Position numbers and translations under genes: made by a program | The notes under the pieces: model-generated | Databases searched by the model: none | What the model was told of the DNA's origin: nothing | What the model saw: the letters and a program-made list of their open reading frames with translations, nothing else | Assembly: GCF_009495745.1 (NCBI RefSeq) | Contig: NZ_WIDQ01000003.1 | Location: 310,001 to 374,000 of the forward strand | Length of the DNA stretch: 64,000 bases | Direction of reading: 5' to 3' | Source: Niveispirillum sp. SYP-B3756 | GTDB taxonomy: Bacteria; Pseudomonadota; Alphaproteobacteria; Azospirillales; Azospirillaceae | Shown: in pieces, positions 51,740 to 63,453 of the stretch | Layout of the letters: each line of letters starts with the position of its first letter | Position numbering within the stretch: position 1 is the stretch's first letter

Positions 51740-53110
51740 TTACTCCGCCGCCACCTTGGCCGCCGCCGATTGTACGGCGGCACAGATATCATCCACCACG
51801 TGCTTCACCAGCCCCTCATCCTCCCCTTCCGCCATCACACGGATCAGCGGTTCGGTGCCAGATTTGCGGATCAGCACACGGCCACGGTCGGCCAGCCTTG
51901 CCTCCCCCTCGGCGATGGCAGCCTTCACCTGCACATCCTCCAGCGGCTGCACGCCCCCACCAGCCTCATACCGGACATTCTTCAGCAATTGCGGCAGCGG
52001 CTGGAACACGCGCAGCACGTCGGATGCCGGGCGCCCCGCCTTGCGGACGCAGGCCAGCACCTGTAGCGCCGCCAACAACCCGTCGCCGGTGGTGGCGAAA
52101 TCCGACAGCACCACATGGCCGGACTGTTCACCGCCGACATTGAAGCCGTGTTCCCGCATATGTTCCACCACATAGCGGTCACCAACGGCGGTGCGGGCCA
52201 GGCTGAGGCCCAGCCCCTTCAGATAAAGTTCCATGCCCATGTTGGACATGACCGTGGCCACCACGCCACCACCGCGCAGCCGGCCGCTTTCCGCCCAGCT
52301 GGCGCCGATCAGGGCCATGATCTGGTCGCCATCAATCTGGCTGCCATTTTCATCGGCCAGGATCAGCCGGTCAGCATCACCATCCAGGGCGATCCCGATA
52401 TCGGCCTGATGTTCCAGCACCGCGGCGCGCATGGCGGCCGGTGCCGTCGCACCGCATTTATCATTGATATTGAAGCCATTGGGCTGGTTGAACAGGGTAA
52501 CCACCTCGGCCCCCAGTTCGTACAGCACACGCGGCGCCACCTTGTAAGCGGCCCCATGGGCGCAATCGAGGACGATTTTCATCCCGTCCAGCCGCAGCCC
52601 CCGTGGGAAGCTGCTTTTCACCACCTCAATATAGCGGCCGGAGGCATCCTCCATCCGCTGGGCGCGGCCCAGGTCGCGCGGATTGACCAGATCAACGGCG
52701 AATGGCTGGGCCATCCGCTCCTCCATCCCCCGTTCGATCTCATCGGAGAGCTTATACCCATCCGGCCCGAACAGCTTGATGCCATTATCATGATATGGAT
52801 TATGGCTGGCCGACAGCATCACCCCCAGATCAGCCCGCATGGAGCGGGTGAGCATGGCAACGGCGGGCGTGGGCAGCGGGCCGACCAGGATCACATCCAT
52901 ACCCATGGAGATGAAGCCGGCCGTCAGCGCCGGTTCCAGCATATAGCCCGACAGGCGCGTATCCTTGGCGATCACCACCGTATGGCGATGGTCCCCGCGC
53001 CGGAACTGCAAAGCCGCCGCCATGGCAGCTTTCAGGGCGGTTTCCGCCGTCATCGGCTCGGTATTGGCGGTACCGCGAATGCCATCCGTGCCGAATAATT
53101 TACGCGACAT
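51740..53110 (-). CDS. glmM: Phosphoglucosamine mutase
   Basis: A 456-residue GlmM. Active-site Ser102 is in [15 protein letters not shown], metal-binding DGDADR in [10 protein letters not shown], sugar-binding GGEQSGHVV, and phosphate-binding [12 protein letters not shown]. It converts glucosamine-6-phosphate to glucosamine-1-phosphate for UDP-GlcNAc, peptidoglycan and lipid A. It lies downstream of folP and ftsH, the order seen in many proteobacteria. Confidence 0.96.
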   Translation of the reverse strand: MSRKLFGTDGIRGTANTEPMTAETALKAAMAAALQFRRGDHRHTVVIAKDTRLSGYMLEPALTAGFISMGMDVILVGPLPTPAVAMLTRSMRADLGVMLSASHNPYHDNGIKLFGPDGYKLSDEIERGMEERMAQPFAVDLVNPRDLGRAQRMEDASGRYIEVVKSSFPRGLRLDGMKIVLDCAHGAAYKVAPRVLYELGAEVVTLFNQPNGFNINDKCGATAPAAMRAAVLEHQADIGIALDGDADRLILADENGSQIDGDQIMALIGASWAESGRLRGGGVVATVMSNMGMELYLKGLGLSLARTAVGDRYVVEHMREHGFNVGGEQSGHVVLSDFATTGDGLLAALQVLACVRKAGRPASDVLRVFQPLPQLLKNVRYEAGGGVQPLEDVQVKAAIAEGEARLADRGRVLIRKSGTEPLIRVMAEGEDEGLVKHVVDDICAAVQSAAAKVAAE

Positions 53111-53196
53111 CGATCAAAAATCCCTGTGAGCGCCGGGCTGTATGTCACTTTATAGCACGCCCGACGGCAGCGGCGGCAATGACGATAAATGTTGTA

Positions 53197-54189
53197 TCAG
53201 GCCGATTGCAGCGCCCGCCAGACGGCCACCGCCTGCACGGTCGCCGCCACATCATGCACCCGCAGGATTTGCGCCCCCTGCCCCAGCGCGTGCAAGGCGG
53301 CGGCGATGGAACCCGCCACCCGATCCTTCGGCGCTTCCCCTTTCGACAGGGAGGCGATGAAACGCTTGCGGCTGACCCCGATCAGGAGGGGGCAGCCCAG
53401 CCCGTGCAAGCTGGCGGTGCGGGCCAGCAGATCGACATTATGGGACAGGTCTTTGCCAAACCCGATACCGGGGTCGATGGCAATCTTCTCCCGCGCGATG
53501 CCCGCCCCCATCGCCGCCTCGATCCGCACGCCCAGCCAATCAAAAACCTCCGCCGTCACATCCGCATAGCGGGGGGCCAGCTGCATGGTCTGCGGCTCCC
53601 CCTGGATATGCATCAGCACCAGGGGCAGGCCGCTGGCCGCCGCCACTAACAGGCTGTCCGGGTCACCGGTCAGGGCCGTTACATCATTGATGATCCGCGC
53701 ACCGGCCGCCGCAGCGGCCTGCATCACGGCGGCATGGCGGGTATCGATGGAGATCACGGCCCCTTCCGCTGCCAGAGCCGCAATGACGGGCACCACCCGG
53801 GCGATCTCCACATCCACCGGAACCGGTTCCGCACCGGGCCGCGTCGACTCACCGCCAATATCCAGGATATCAGCCCCCTCCGCCAGCAGCCGGCGACCGT
53901 GGCCGATGGCCGCTGCCACACTGGCATGGTCGCCGCCATCGGAAAAACTGTCCGGCGTGACATTGACGATACCCATGATCAGGGGCCGCGACAGGTCGAA
54001 CCCAGCCCAGTCCGGGCGGGGTTTGATCAGCGGATGGCTGGCGGTAAGCACGACTGCGGGCTGGATACCATCGGCCGTTTCAACCAATGAAAAGGCCAAC
54101 GGCCCCCCCGCCAGCGGCTGGGCCGCACCAGCGGCCACAGCGGCACGGGCAGACCTGCCGGAAAGCAGGGCGAGCGGACGATGATGCAT
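53197..54189 (-). CDS. folP: Dihydropteroate synthase with N-terminal extension
   Basis: About 330 residues from the ATG at 54189. The DHPS core starts near 68 with PLIMGIVNVTPDSFSDGG, then DIGGESTRPGAEPV, ISIDTRHAAVM, IINDVTAL and GVSRKRFIASL. It joins p-aminobenzoate to hydroxymethyl-dihydropterin diphosphate. E. coli FolP is 282 residues; the extra N-terminal 60 residues (LSGRSARAAVAAGAAQPLAG type) are not part of the TIM barrel. A longer reading to 54243 overlaps the terminator hairpin and has no Shine-Dalgarno. Confidence 0.93.
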   Translation of the reverse strand: MHHRPLALLSGRSARAAVAAGAAQPLAGGPLAFSLVETADGIQPAVVLTASHPLIKPRPDWAGFDLSRPLIMGIVNVTPDSFSDGGDHASVAAAIGHGRRLLAEGADILDIGGESTRPGAEPVPVDVEIARVVPVIAALAAEGAVISIDTRHAAVMQAAAAAGARIINDVTALTGDPDSLLVAAASGLPLVLMHIQGEPQTMQLAPRYADVTAEVFDWLGVRIEAAMGAGIAREKIAIDPGIGFGKDLSHNVDLLARTASLHGLGCPLLIGVSRKRFIASLSKGEAPKDRVAGSIAAALHALGQGAQILRVHDVAATVQAVAVWRALQSA

Positions 54190-54223
54190 GGGGAAAGCTT
54201 CGTCTGACGGGGGAACCAAAGCA

Positions 54224-54255
54224 CAAACCCCCGGCATTTCCATGCCGGGGGTTTG
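54224..54255 (-). terminator. Hairpin terminator between ftsH and folP
   Basis: CAAACCCCCGGCAT and ATGCCGGGGGTTTG form a perfect 14-bp stem with a 4-base loop. On the minus strand it is followed by TGCTTTGG, a weak U-tract. It lies 24 bases after the ftsH stop. Confidence 0.75.
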
Positions 54256-54279
54256 CAGCTCAACTTAAACTCATCCGGT

Positions 54280-56205
<1,926 letters not shown>

Positions 56206-56303
56206 GTCACAAGCCTTTCATCCACCGCATCCCTTCCGGCGCCCTGCCCAACAGCCGACAGGGCGGCTGACAGGCGGGTAACCCCGGATGGGGGAACATC
56301 CCA

Positions 56304-57608
56304 TTAGATAATGTCATTCGCGGCGCTGACAACAGCGAAGCGTGGCCCAAATGCAGGAACTGCTACTTCCGGAAGGATATAGCAGCTTAGCGTGGCCCGG
56401 TCCGCCCTGTTAAATCCCAAATGGGGAATGGCGCATATTTCGTCACGCTCGGTCAAAACCGGGCAGGTGCGGCGGATGGCTGCGGCCAGCGGGGCGCGTT
56501 TCAGTGCCGGTTCGAGGGCCGTGGCCCGCTGCCACAGCATATCGTCCAGCGCCTGCACCTGCCCTTCCATAGTCCCTTGGATCGACAGATGGAATCGGCC
56601 GTCCCATGTGACGATGCCACCCCCGGGCGGCACCGCAACGGGGCCTTCCAGATGGCGTTCCTCCCGCATCAGCTGCCAGCCGCCAGCCGTGGCGGCCAGA
56701 CGACAGCCGGCCAGGGTGGCCCCCGTCCGCGCATCCGCCGCCATCCGCTGCCAGAGCGCGGCGACAGCCGACGGGGACGGCGGATAAGCGGCACCGCCAA
56801 TGGCGCGCAGCAGGCTGGTCAGCAGCCGCGGGCCCATACCAGCGGCGTCAGACACAATGCCAACGGACAGCATGGCCCAGCCTTCCGGCTGGAATCGGAC
56901 ATGGCGGGCGGCCAGCCCGGCCAGTGTCTGATCGAGGGAGGCGCGATCCTGCCCGGCAGCGGTCGCATCCTGAAAGGCCGAGTCTGTGTCAGGCCCCTGC
57001 TGCCGCAGCGCCACACGGGCATAGCGAGAATCGCGGTTGGACGGATCTTCCACCCAGGTCTGGCCCAACCCCCTGCAGGTTGCCAGCAGCCGGGCCTTGG
57101 GAACGGGCAAGAGCGGCCGGATCAGCCGCACCGACCCCAATTCCCGAATCAGCGGCATACCGGCCAGCCCATCCCCGCCGCTACCGCGTGCCTGCCGCAA
57201 CAGGGTGGTTTCCGCCTGATCATCGGCATGGTGGGCCAGGGCCAGATGCAGGATGCCCTGCGCGGCGGCGGCCTCTGCCAGAAGGCGCAGCCGAGCGGTG
57301 CGGGCGCCCGCCTGGATACCGGTGGTCGGCTTGCGCCCTTCCCAGGCCAAGGTCTGGTGCTCGATGCCTCGGTTCCGCATCCAGGCGGCGACCTGGGCCG
57401 CCTCCTGCCCGCTTTCCCGCCGCAGGCCGTGATCAACCGTCAACGCCAGCAGCCGTCCGCCCCGTTGGCGGCACCAATCGGCCAGCAGCAAGGCCAGGGC
57501 CATGCTGTCGCCACCGCCGGAAACACCAACCGCCAGATGGGGCTCAGGCTCGAAGGGACCGGCAGCCTTCATACAGGCCGCGAACTGATCCGGTCGAACC
57601 GGTTCCAT
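56304..57608 (-). CDS. tilS: tRNA(Ile)-lysidine synthase
   Basis: About 434 residues from the ATG at 57608, which overlaps the cpoB stop (TGATG); the ATG at 57617 is an alternative. The PP-loop is VGVSGGGDSMALA (Ser30 to Ser35) and HHADDQAETTLLRQARGSG is the second conserved segment. It ligates lysine to C34 of tRNA-Ile(CAU). The position between cpoB and ftsH is standard for this group. Confidence 0.93.
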   Translation of the reverse strand: MEPVRPDQFAACMKAAGPFEPEPHLAVGVSGGGDSMALALLLADWCRQRGGRLLALTVDHGLRRESGQEAAQVAAWMRNRGIEHQTLAWEGRKPTTGIQAGARTARLRLLAEAAAAQGILHLALAHHADDQAETTLLRQARGSGGDGLAGMPLIRELGSVRLIRPLLPVPKARLLATCRGLGQTWVEDPSNRDSRYARVALRQQGPDTDSAFQDATAAGQDRASLDQTLAGLAARHVRFQPEGWAMLSVGIVSDAAGMGPRLLTSLLRAIGGAAYPPSPSAVAALWQRMAADARTGATLAGCRLAATAGGWQLMREERHLEGPVAVPPGGGIVTWDGRFHLSIQGTMEGQVQALDDMLWQRATALEPALKRAPLAAAIRRTCPVLTERDEICAIPHLGFNRADRATLSCYILPEVAVPAFGPRFAVVSAANDII

Positions 57609-58522
57609 CAGCTGCATTTCAGCCGGTTCTTCTCCTGCTCGGCGCGGCGGCGGGTGGTGGCGGACGCGTCCTTGTATTTGCCCAGCAATTCGCCCAGGGC
57701 CGCACAGGCATCGTCGTTCGCCTTCATGGCGGACAGCGAGAGGGATAGCTTCAGCAGCGAGTCTGGCGCTTTGCCACTCTTGGGGAACTTCTGGTACCCC
57801 TCGGCAAAGGCGACGGCCGCTTCCTTGAACTTGTTCCGGACATAGAGCGATTCGCCCATCCAATATTGCGCATTGGCTGCCAGGGTGTCGCTGGGATGGA
57901 CCTTCAGGAACTGCGCGAAGCCCTTCTCCGCATTCGCGTAATCGCCCTGCCGCAACAGGTTGAAGGCCGCGTTATATTGCTCCTGCGAAGAGCCGCTGGG
58001 CAGGGAACCGCCCGTCTCCGGCTCTGCGGCGGGGCTCGCCGCCGCTCCCTTGTCCGCCTTGCCCGCGGTACCTTTTTCCGGTGCGGGAGCAGCGGCCGGG
58101 GCCGCGGCCCCAAGACCGCCACCCGACTGCTGTTCCAGACGGCTGAGGCGGAAATCCATGTCCGTCTGCATCTTGGTCAGCTGCTCCCGCAGCTGACCAA
58201 CCTGGAACGCCGCTTCCTCATAGCGCCCGGTCAGCGTCTGCATCTCCGACTCCAGACGCTGCAAACGCACCTCGAATCCAGCAGCGACATTACCGGTCGG
58301 TGCCGAGGCCGACGCGGCGGGCGGGGTGCCACCATTGCCGCGATAAACCTCGCGGCTGATGGTCTGCATCTCATTTTCCAGCCGCTGCAGCCGATTCATC
58401 AGCTCCCGCGTGTCACTCTGACCAAAGGCCGGGCCGGTAAAGGACAGGGCGGTCAACGCGATGGCGGCCACCGCCAGGCGACGGCACAGAAACAGGCGTT
58501 GGGTGCTGAGCGGGCTGATCAT
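57608..58522 (-). CDS. cpoB: Cell division coordinator CpoB (YbgF), periplasmic
   Basis: A 304-residue secreted protein. The signal peptide covers about 1-35 (ending GPAFGQS). A coiled coil (about 38-135, LQRLENEMQTISREVYR, LQRLESEMQTLTGRYEE) forms the trimerisation region. An Ala/Pro-rich linker precedes TPR repeats (about 178-300, YNAAFNLLRQGDYANAEKGF). It links Tol-Pal constriction with peptidoglycan synthesis. It is the last Tol-Pal gene. Confidence 0.93.
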   Translation of the reverse strand: MISPLSTQRLFLCRRLAVAAIALTALSFTGPAFGQSDTRELMNRLQRLENEMQTISREVYRGNGGTPPAASASAPTGNVAAGFEVRLQRLESEMQTLTGRYEEAAFQVGQLREQLTKMQTDMDFRLSRLEQQSGGGLGAAAPAAAPAPEKGTAGKADKGAAASPAAEPETGGSLPSGSSQEQYNAAFNLLRQGDYANAEKGFAQFLKVHPSDTLAANAQYWMGESLYVRNKFKEAAVAFAEGYQKFPKSGKAPDSLLKLSLSLSAMKANDDACAALGELLGKYKDASATTRRRAEQEKNRLKCS

Positions 58523-58641
58523 CTAGGGACCGGCTGTAACAGGGTGGAGGATGGTCCGCACCCTATCGCGTCGTGCGGACGGGTGGAAGGGTGCAGCAGC
58601 GATGGGGCGGGATTGTGGCCGCGCCGTCGGCCATCAGCGCC

Positions 58642-58677
58642 AAGAAAAAGGGCGCCGCTGGAAAACCAGCGGCGCCC
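58642..58677 (-). terminator. Rho-independent terminator after pal
   Basis: GGGCGCCGCTGG-AAAA-CCAGCGGCGCCC is a perfect 12-bp stem; on the minus strand it runs into TTTTTC. It lies 41 bases after the pal stop and may separate the tol-pal transcript from cpoB-tilS. Confidence 0.88.
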
Positions 58678-58717
58678 GATCTCATCGGCCATGGCCGAAA
58701 CGTCGGTCAGACAGTGA

Positions 58718-59218
58718 TCAGTTGATCACGGTCACGCCACGACGGTTCTGCGTCCAGGCGGCTTCGTTGGAACCAACAACAGCCGGACGCTCCTTGCCGT
58801 AGGAGATGGTCTGAACGCGGGCGCCGTCAACGCCCAGAGCGGTCAGGTAGTTCTTGACAGCGGTGGCGCGACGCTCGCCCAGGGCCAGGTTGTACTCACG
58901 CGTACCGCGCTCGTCGGCATGACCTTCAACGGTCACGGTGACGCCCTGGTACTGCTTCAGCCAAGCGGCCTGACGGTCCAGCGTAGCGGTTGCTTCCGGA
59001 GTCAGGTCGGACTTGTCGAAGCCGAAGAAGACGCGGTCGCCGACATTGACGACGAAGTCTTCAGCCGAACCCGGAACGGGGCCAGTCGGCTTGGCAGCGA
59101 CCGGAGCAGCCGGAGCAACGGTGCCAGCGGTCGTGGCGGTAGCGGTCGGCTCCTTCTTGGAGCTGCAGGCGGTGGCCAGCAGGGCAACCGCGACGAGGCT
59201 GACGATCTTGAAGTTCAT
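58718..59218 (-). CDS. pal: Peptidoglycan-associated lipoprotein Pal
   Basis: A 166-residue lipoprotein. The lipobox is LLATAC (Cys18); an Ala/Thr/Pro linker follows; residues about 58-166 are the OmpA-like peptidoglycan-binding domain (VFFGFDKSDLTPEA, VEGHADERGTREYNLALGE). It anchors the outer membrane to peptidoglycan and binds TolB. Codon usage is strongly biased, as expected for an abundant protein. A 152-base gap separates it from tolB, enough for its own promoter. Confidence 0.96.
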   Translation of the reverse strand: MNFKIVSLVAVALLATACSSKKEPTATATTAGTVAPAAPVAAKPTGPVPGSAEDFVVNVGDRVFFGFDKSDLTPEATATLDRQAAWLKQYQGVTVTVEGHADERGTREYNLALGERRATAVKNYLTALGVDGARVQTISYGKERPAVVGSNEAAWTQNRRGVTVIN

Positions 59219-59370
59219 TTTGAGACCCCCTAGGTGGAACTCAGTTCAGTGTTGAGATAACGCATTTGCCCCACGAACCGTGCCATCGCAGCCAGTCGCC
59301 GCATTTAACGATCTTAGTGACTGGAAGGATTTGAGCACTGTTCTTGCGATGCGAACGTAGTGTGACGCAG

Positions 59371-60735
59371 TCACGGAATCAAGGGCGACCAAGCGGGGTC
59401 AGACGCGTCCGTGGGCGTTAAGACCTGCCTCTCATTGAACCCTGTCAGGTCAATTGAGTATAGCTTGGCCTGACGCTGCTTGCCACCCGCCCCGGCCGGA
59501 CGCTCCTTAAAGAACATCAGAACGCGGCCGTTGGGTGCCCAGGTCGGCCCTTCGACGTGGAACGCCTCGGTCAGGATACGCTCACCAGTACCATCGGGCC
59601 GGATGACACCAATATAGAACTTACCGTCGGCCAGACGGGTGAAGGCAATCAAATCCCCACGCGGCGACCAGACGGGCGTAGCATAACGGCCGGACCCGAA
59701 AGTAATGCGCTTAACGTCGCCGCCATCGGCGTTCATCGTGTACAGCTGCTGCGTACCGCCCCGGTCGCTTTCAAACACGATTTTGCTGCCATCCGGGGAA
59801 TAGCAGGGTGACGTATCAATGCCGGGATGATTGGTCAGCTGGGTTTGACGGCGGGTGCGCAGGTCCAGCGCGTAGATGTCGGTGTTGCCGTTTTGGGCCA
59901 GCGACATGATCACCTTGTTGCCATCCGGCGAGAAACGCGGCGCAAATGTCATGCCCGGAAAATCGCCCAATACTTCCTGGCGACCGGTATCGATATTGAA
60001 CAGATAGACCCGAGGCTTGTTGTTGAAGTAGCTCAGATATGTAATTTCCTGGGTGCTGGGTGAAAAACGCGGGGTCAGTACCAGTACACGGCCATCCGTC
60101 AGGAACCGATGGTTCTGCCCATCCTGATCCATGATGGCCAATTGCTTGACGCGCTGCAATGCAGGCCCTGACTCGGCGATATAGACGACGCGGGTATCGA
60201 AATAGCCCTCTTCCCCGGTGATGCGCTTATAGATCGCGTCGGAGATGATATGGGCGACTCGTCGCCAGCCATCGGACTGCACCGTATAGGCCAGCCCCGT
60301 AAGCTGCTGGTCCGCTGTCACGTCCCATAGACGGAATTCAATGCGGGTGCGCCCGTCGGGGGCCTGAGTCACGGTGCCGGTCACCAGACCCTGCGCCTGG
60401 ATCAGACGCCAGTCCGCATAGCGCGGGCCGGCGCGCAACTGCTCCGGCGTCTGGATGAACTTGGCCGGATCAATGGGCCGGAACAGGCCGGACCGTTCCA
60501 GATTGGCCGAAATGACCGCCGCTATATTCTGCCCGGTCTGCTGGGCCTGTGGATTGTCGCCGGCGAAATTCGTCACGGCGATCGGCATCGGCTGCGGGTT
60601 GGCCTTGGTGATGTCAATCTCAAGCTCGGCACGGGCCGGCAGGGTGGCCGCACCGCTGGCGGCCACGACACCCATCATGGCCAGCGACCGCATGACGGTC
60701 CGGCGCCCCAGGGAAAAATCGGCTTTGGCTGGCAT
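59371..60735 (-). CDS. tolB: Tol-Pal system beta-propeller protein TolB
   Basis: A 454-residue periplasmic protein. The signal peptide is about 1-36 (ending TLPARA). The N-terminal domain (40-165) is followed by a six-bladed propeller with repeats such as [31 protein letters not shown] and [15 protein letters not shown]. It binds Pal and TolA. The start overlaps the tolA stop (TGATG). The signal contains GRRTVMR, which resembles a twin-arginine motif, but Sec export is the family norm. Confidence 0.95.
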   Translation of the reverse strand: MPAKADFSLGRRTVMRSLAMMGVVAASGAATLPARAELEIDITKANPQPMPIAVTNFAGDNPQAQQTGQNIAAVISANLERSGLFRPIDPAKFIQTPEQLRAGPRYADWRLIQAQGLVTGTVTQAPDGRTRIEFRLWDVTADQQLTGLAYTVQSDGWRRVAHIISDAIYKRITGEEGYFDTRVVYIAESGPALQRVKQLAIMDQDGQNHRFLTDGRVLVLTPRFSPSTQEITYLSYFNNKPRVYLFNIDTGRQEVLGDFPGMTFAPRFSPDGNKVIMSLAQNGNTDIYALDLRTRRQTQLTNHPGIDTSPCYSPDGSKIVFESDRGGTQQLYTMNADGGDVKRITFGSGRYATPVWSPRGDLIAFTRLADGKFYIGVIRPDGTGERILTEAFHVEGPTWAPNGRVLMFFKERPAGAGGKQRQAKLYSIDLTGFNERQVLTPTDASDPAWSPLIP

Positions 60736-61730
60736 CAGAACATATCCTTCGGGCTGAACTTCATCAGGATTGACCCTTTGTCCGCATATTTTTCCCGCGG
60801 AATGTTGAGCGTATTACACCCTGGCAACAACGGTGCGCGAAGCGCCGATTCAACGAAGGCACGGTAGTGCGGATCGCTGTTCGGGTTACCGTTGCCACCA
60901 ACGTACTGAACATTCGTGACGCGCATATTGGTATCGTAACTGACGCGAATTTCCGCGATCATCTGCTCTACCCCTTTTGCGCCGATCGGGGCATTCCAAC
61001 ATTGGGCAATCTGGCGACGCAGCGCATCCTCTTCGCTGATCGTCAGATGATCACCGGTCTTGGCATTGCTCGGCTGCGGCGGGGGAGAACTCTCCTGCTT
61101 TGCCGTTTCCTTGGCCGGCGGACTGTCAGGCTTCAGCTTGGCCACACTCTTGAGAACGCTGTCGAAGGACTTTTTCGGCTCTTCCTTCTTCGGCTCCTCT
61201 TTCTTGGGCTCAGGCTTCTTCTCTTCTTTTTTCGGTTCCGGTTTCGGCTCAGGCGTGGGCTTCGGTTCCTCCTTCTTTGGGGGTTCCGGCTTCGGCTCTT
61301 CCTTCTTCGGCTCCGGTTTGGGTTCGGGCTTGGGTTCGGGCTTGGGCTCCGGCGGCGGTGGCTTGGGCGGTTCCGGCTTCGGCTCTGGCTTGGGCTGTGG
61401 CTTCGGCGGCTCCGGTTCAGGCAGCTTCTGCGCCACCTGCGGGGGTGGCGGCTCCGGCGTCTTGATGTCCGGCGGCGGCGGTTCTTCCTTGGCCTGCACC
61501 GGCGGCGTGGGCGGCTGCGGCTTGGGCGGGGTGGGATGCGGCGGCTGGGGGCGCGGCGGGGTCGGCTGCTGCAGCTTGGCAATGGTGGCCGGGCCGATTT
61601 CCACAATATCGACCGGCACTTCCTGCAGCTGGATCACCTCCCGCTCGCGCACCAGATGCGGCAGGCCAATCAATGCCAGCAGAATCAGCGCCAGATGCAG
61701 CAGGCCGGAAAGGATGAGGGGCGTGCGCAT
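60735..61730 (-). CDS. tolA: TolA, energy-transducing Tol-Pal protein
   Basis: A 331-residue TolA. TM helix about 4-24; a very long Pro/Lys/Glu tract (about 55-205) built of PEPKPEPK-like units spans the periplasm. The C-terminal domain (about 240-331, [38 protein letters not shown]) binds TolB and Pal. In E. coli the middle domain is an Ala/Lys helix; here a polyproline-type rod replaces it. It couples to TolQR. Confidence 0.93.
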   Translation of the reverse strand: MRTPLILSGLLHLALILLALIGLPHLVREREVIQLQEVPVDIVEIGPATIAKLQQPTPPRPQPPHPTPPKPQPPTPPVQAKEEPPPPDIKTPEPPPPQVAQKLPEPEPPKPQPKPEPKPEPPKPPPPEPKPEPKPEPKPEPKKEEPKPEPPKKEEPKPTPEPKPEPKKEEKKPEPKKEEPKKEEPKKSFDSVLKSVAKLKPDSPPAKETAKQESSPPPQPSNAKTGDHLTISEEDALRRQIAQCWNAPIGAKGVEQMIAEIRVSYDTNMRVTNVQYVGGNGNPNSDPHYRAFVESALRAPLLPGCNTLNIPREKYADKGSILMKFSPKDMF

Positions 61731-61753
61731 GATCGGGTTCGACCCATTCCCCC

Positions 61754-62212
61754 TTACCGGCGACCGTCGGATTCGATGACGAGCTTGGCCTCCGACAGCC
61801 CGGCGCGGCGCGCCTCGCTCAACACGTCGACGATGCTGGCATAGGTCGCCTGCCGATCACCCCGGACCAGTACCTTGCGTTCCGGATTTTCCTGCGCCAC
61901 CACCGCCAGACGCGGTGCCAGTTCAGCGATGGCGAACATATCGTTGTCGAAGACCTTCTTGTCCTTGAAGGAGACCTTGCCATCGGCCGTCACCGTCACC
62001 CAAAGCGGATCTTCTTCCGATTTCAGTGCCTGGGCCGCCCCCTTGGGCAGATTGACGGGAATACCCGAGGTCAGCAGCGGGGCCGCCACCATGAAAACGA
62101 TGAGCAGCACCAGCATCACGTCCACCAGGGGCGTGACATTGATGTCCGACATGGCGCCCCGGCCGCGGCGGCGGCCGCGGCCGGAGGATTTACCGGGAAG
62201 GCTTGCCCCCAT
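61754..62212 (-). CDS. tolR: TolR, proton-channel subunit
   Basis: About 152 residues from the ATG at 62212. A basic N-terminus (GRGRRRGRG) precedes the single TM (about 24-45), with the proton-relay aspartate Asp31 in TPLVDVMLVLLIVF. The periplasmic dimer domain ends DVLSEARRAGLSEAKLVIES. It works with TolQ to energise TolA. It starts one base after the tolQ stop. Confidence 0.95.
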   Translation of the reverse strand: MGASLPGKSSGRGRRRGRGAMSDINVTPLVDVMLVLLIVFMVAAPLLTSGIPVNLPKGAAQALKSEEDPLWVTVTADGKVSFKDKKVFDNDMFAIAELAPRLAVVAQENPERKVLVRGDRQATYASIVDVLSEARRAGLSEAKLVIESDGRR

Positions 62213-62213
62213 T

Positions 62214-62945
62214 TCAGCCCCGCTCCTCAAGATGACGCTGAAGGATCGCGGAGAATTCTGTCACAAATGAGTCGAGCCGGTCGCCAAAACGGCCGATTTC
62301 CGACGAGAAGTAATTATAGGCCAGCACGGCCGGAATGGCGGCCACCAGACCGATGGCGGTGGCGAACAGCGCTTCCGCGATACCGGGGGCCACCACGGCC
62401 AGCGAGGTATTCTGCTGGGCGGCGATGTTGGTGAAGGCCCCCATGATACCCCAGACCGTACCGAACAGGCCGACGAAGGGGCCGGCGGAACCGACGGAGG
62501 CCAGCACGGTCAGATAGCGTTCGGTATTCGCCATCTCCCGGTTTACGGTAACGGACATTACCCGTTCGATCCGTTGGGCCAGATTGGCGCGCATGGCACC
62601 GGTGCTGGTCAACCCGCGCTCGGTGGCATGGCGCCATTCACGCATCCCGGCGGCGAACACAGCCGACAGCGGGTCGGCGGGCGTGGCAGAGACCTGATCA
62701 TAAAGCTGATCCAGGGAGCCGCCCGACCAGAATTGCTCTTCGAAATCGGCCGCCGCCGCCTTGATGCGGCGCAGCTTCTTGACCTTGTCGTAGACAATGG
62801 CCCAGGTCCAGACCGAGGCGAAAACCAGGCCCAGCATCACCAGTTTCACAACCGGATCGGCCTGCATGAACAGGCCCCAGGCGGTCAGTTCATGGGCTGG
62901 AACGGCACCGCCCAGCGGGGCGGCCTGCAACAGAGTGGGATACAT
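62214..62945 (-). CDS. tolQ: TolQ, proton-channel subunit
   Basis: About 243 residues from the ATG at 62945, matching E. coli TolQ (230) with three membrane helices (about 27-50, 145-170, 185-210). Conserved GPFVGLFGTVWGIMGAF and AEALFATAIGLVAAIPAVLAYN line the channel. It forms the MotA/ExbB-type pentamer with TolR. The longer upstream reading overlaps ybgC and is not coding. Confidence 0.95.
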   Translation of the reverse strand: MYPTLLQAAPLGGAVPAHELTAWGLFMQADPVVKLVMLGLVFASVWTWAIVYDKVKKLRRIKAAAADFEEQFWSGGSLDQLYDQVSATPADPLSAVFAAGMREWRHATERGLTSTGAMRANLAQRIERVMSVTVNREMANTERYLTVLASVGSAGPFVGLFGTVWGIMGAFTNIAAQQNTSLAVVAPGIAEALFATAIGLVAAIPAVLAYNYFSSEIGRFGDRLDSFVTEFSAILQRHLEERG

Positions 62946-62967
62946 TCGGTTCAGTCCTGACCTAGCT

Positions 62968-63453
62968 TTACGACAGCACCCGTTCCAACACATCCCGCAA
63001 CGCTGCGGGCAGCCGGACCGGCCTTCCGTTCTGATTGATCGCCGCCAAACGCAGGCAGACACGCACCAGCATGTCTCCCGGCAGCCGCTCAATATCCGAG
63101 CCCGTCTGCGGCGGCAAGCCGGCGCGACGGACCTCCTGTTCCATATCCACGGTGGCGGCCCCGATGGCCGTCACCCGGCTCCACACTTCCAGCGGCTGAT
63201 CCAGCCTGGCCGGGCCCCGGAAATCCATCGTGCAATGGCGCACAGTCAGGGCGGTACCCAGCGCGTTAACCATTTCCGCATGAGGAAAACCGGCCAAACG
63301 CAGCATTTCATTGCGTGCGCGCTCACAAAAACGTAAATAATTTGCGTGATAGACAATACCGCCGGCGTCCGTGTCCTCGTAATAGACACGCACAGGAAAG
63401 ACGTGGTTCTTGCCCTCCGTCCAGCCGGCCGGCGGAACATGCATATCAGGCAT
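62968..63453 (-). CDS. ybgC: Tol-Pal-associated acyl-CoA thioesterase YbgC
   Basis: About 161 residues from the ATG at 63453 (GGGG about six bases upstream); ATGs at 63459 and 63444 are alternatives. The hot-dog signature [20 protein letters not shown] carries the catalytic Asp29, and [10 protein letters not shown] and [11 protein letters not shown] follow. It hydrolyses short acyl-CoAs and is linked to phospholipid metabolism. The start overlaps the ruvB end by eight bases, and tolQ follows after 22 bases. Confidence 0.93.
   Translation of the reverse strand: MPDMHVPPAGWTEGKNHVFPVRVYYEDTDAGGIVYHANYLRFCERARNEMLRLAGFPHAEMVNALGTALTVRHCTMDFRGPARLDQPLEVWSRVTAIGAATVDMEQEVRRAGLPPQTGSDIERLPGDMLVRVCLRLAAINQNGRPVRLPAALRDVLERVLS

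Noticed and set aside
57609-57863. N-terminal extension of tilS by 85 residues
   Set aside because: It runs wholly inside cpoB in another frame, has Arg/Cys-rich antisense-like composition, and the PP-loop lies at the normal distance from the ATG at 57608.
59371-60735. Twin-arginine export of TolB (GRRTVMR in the signal)
   Set aside because: The motif lacks the usual S/T before RR and the strong hydrophobic position pattern; TolB is Sec-exported in characterised species. Left as a note only.
61142-61560. CRISPR-like or tandem DNA repeat
   Set aside because: The repetition is codon-level PEPK/KPEP in tolA with irregular spacing and no spacers.
61060-61779. Gly/Ser/Phe-rich open frame opposite tolA, resembling a glycine-rich structural protein
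   Set aside because: It is the antisense of the PEPK repeat; the tolA reading fits the operon and has both conserved end domains.
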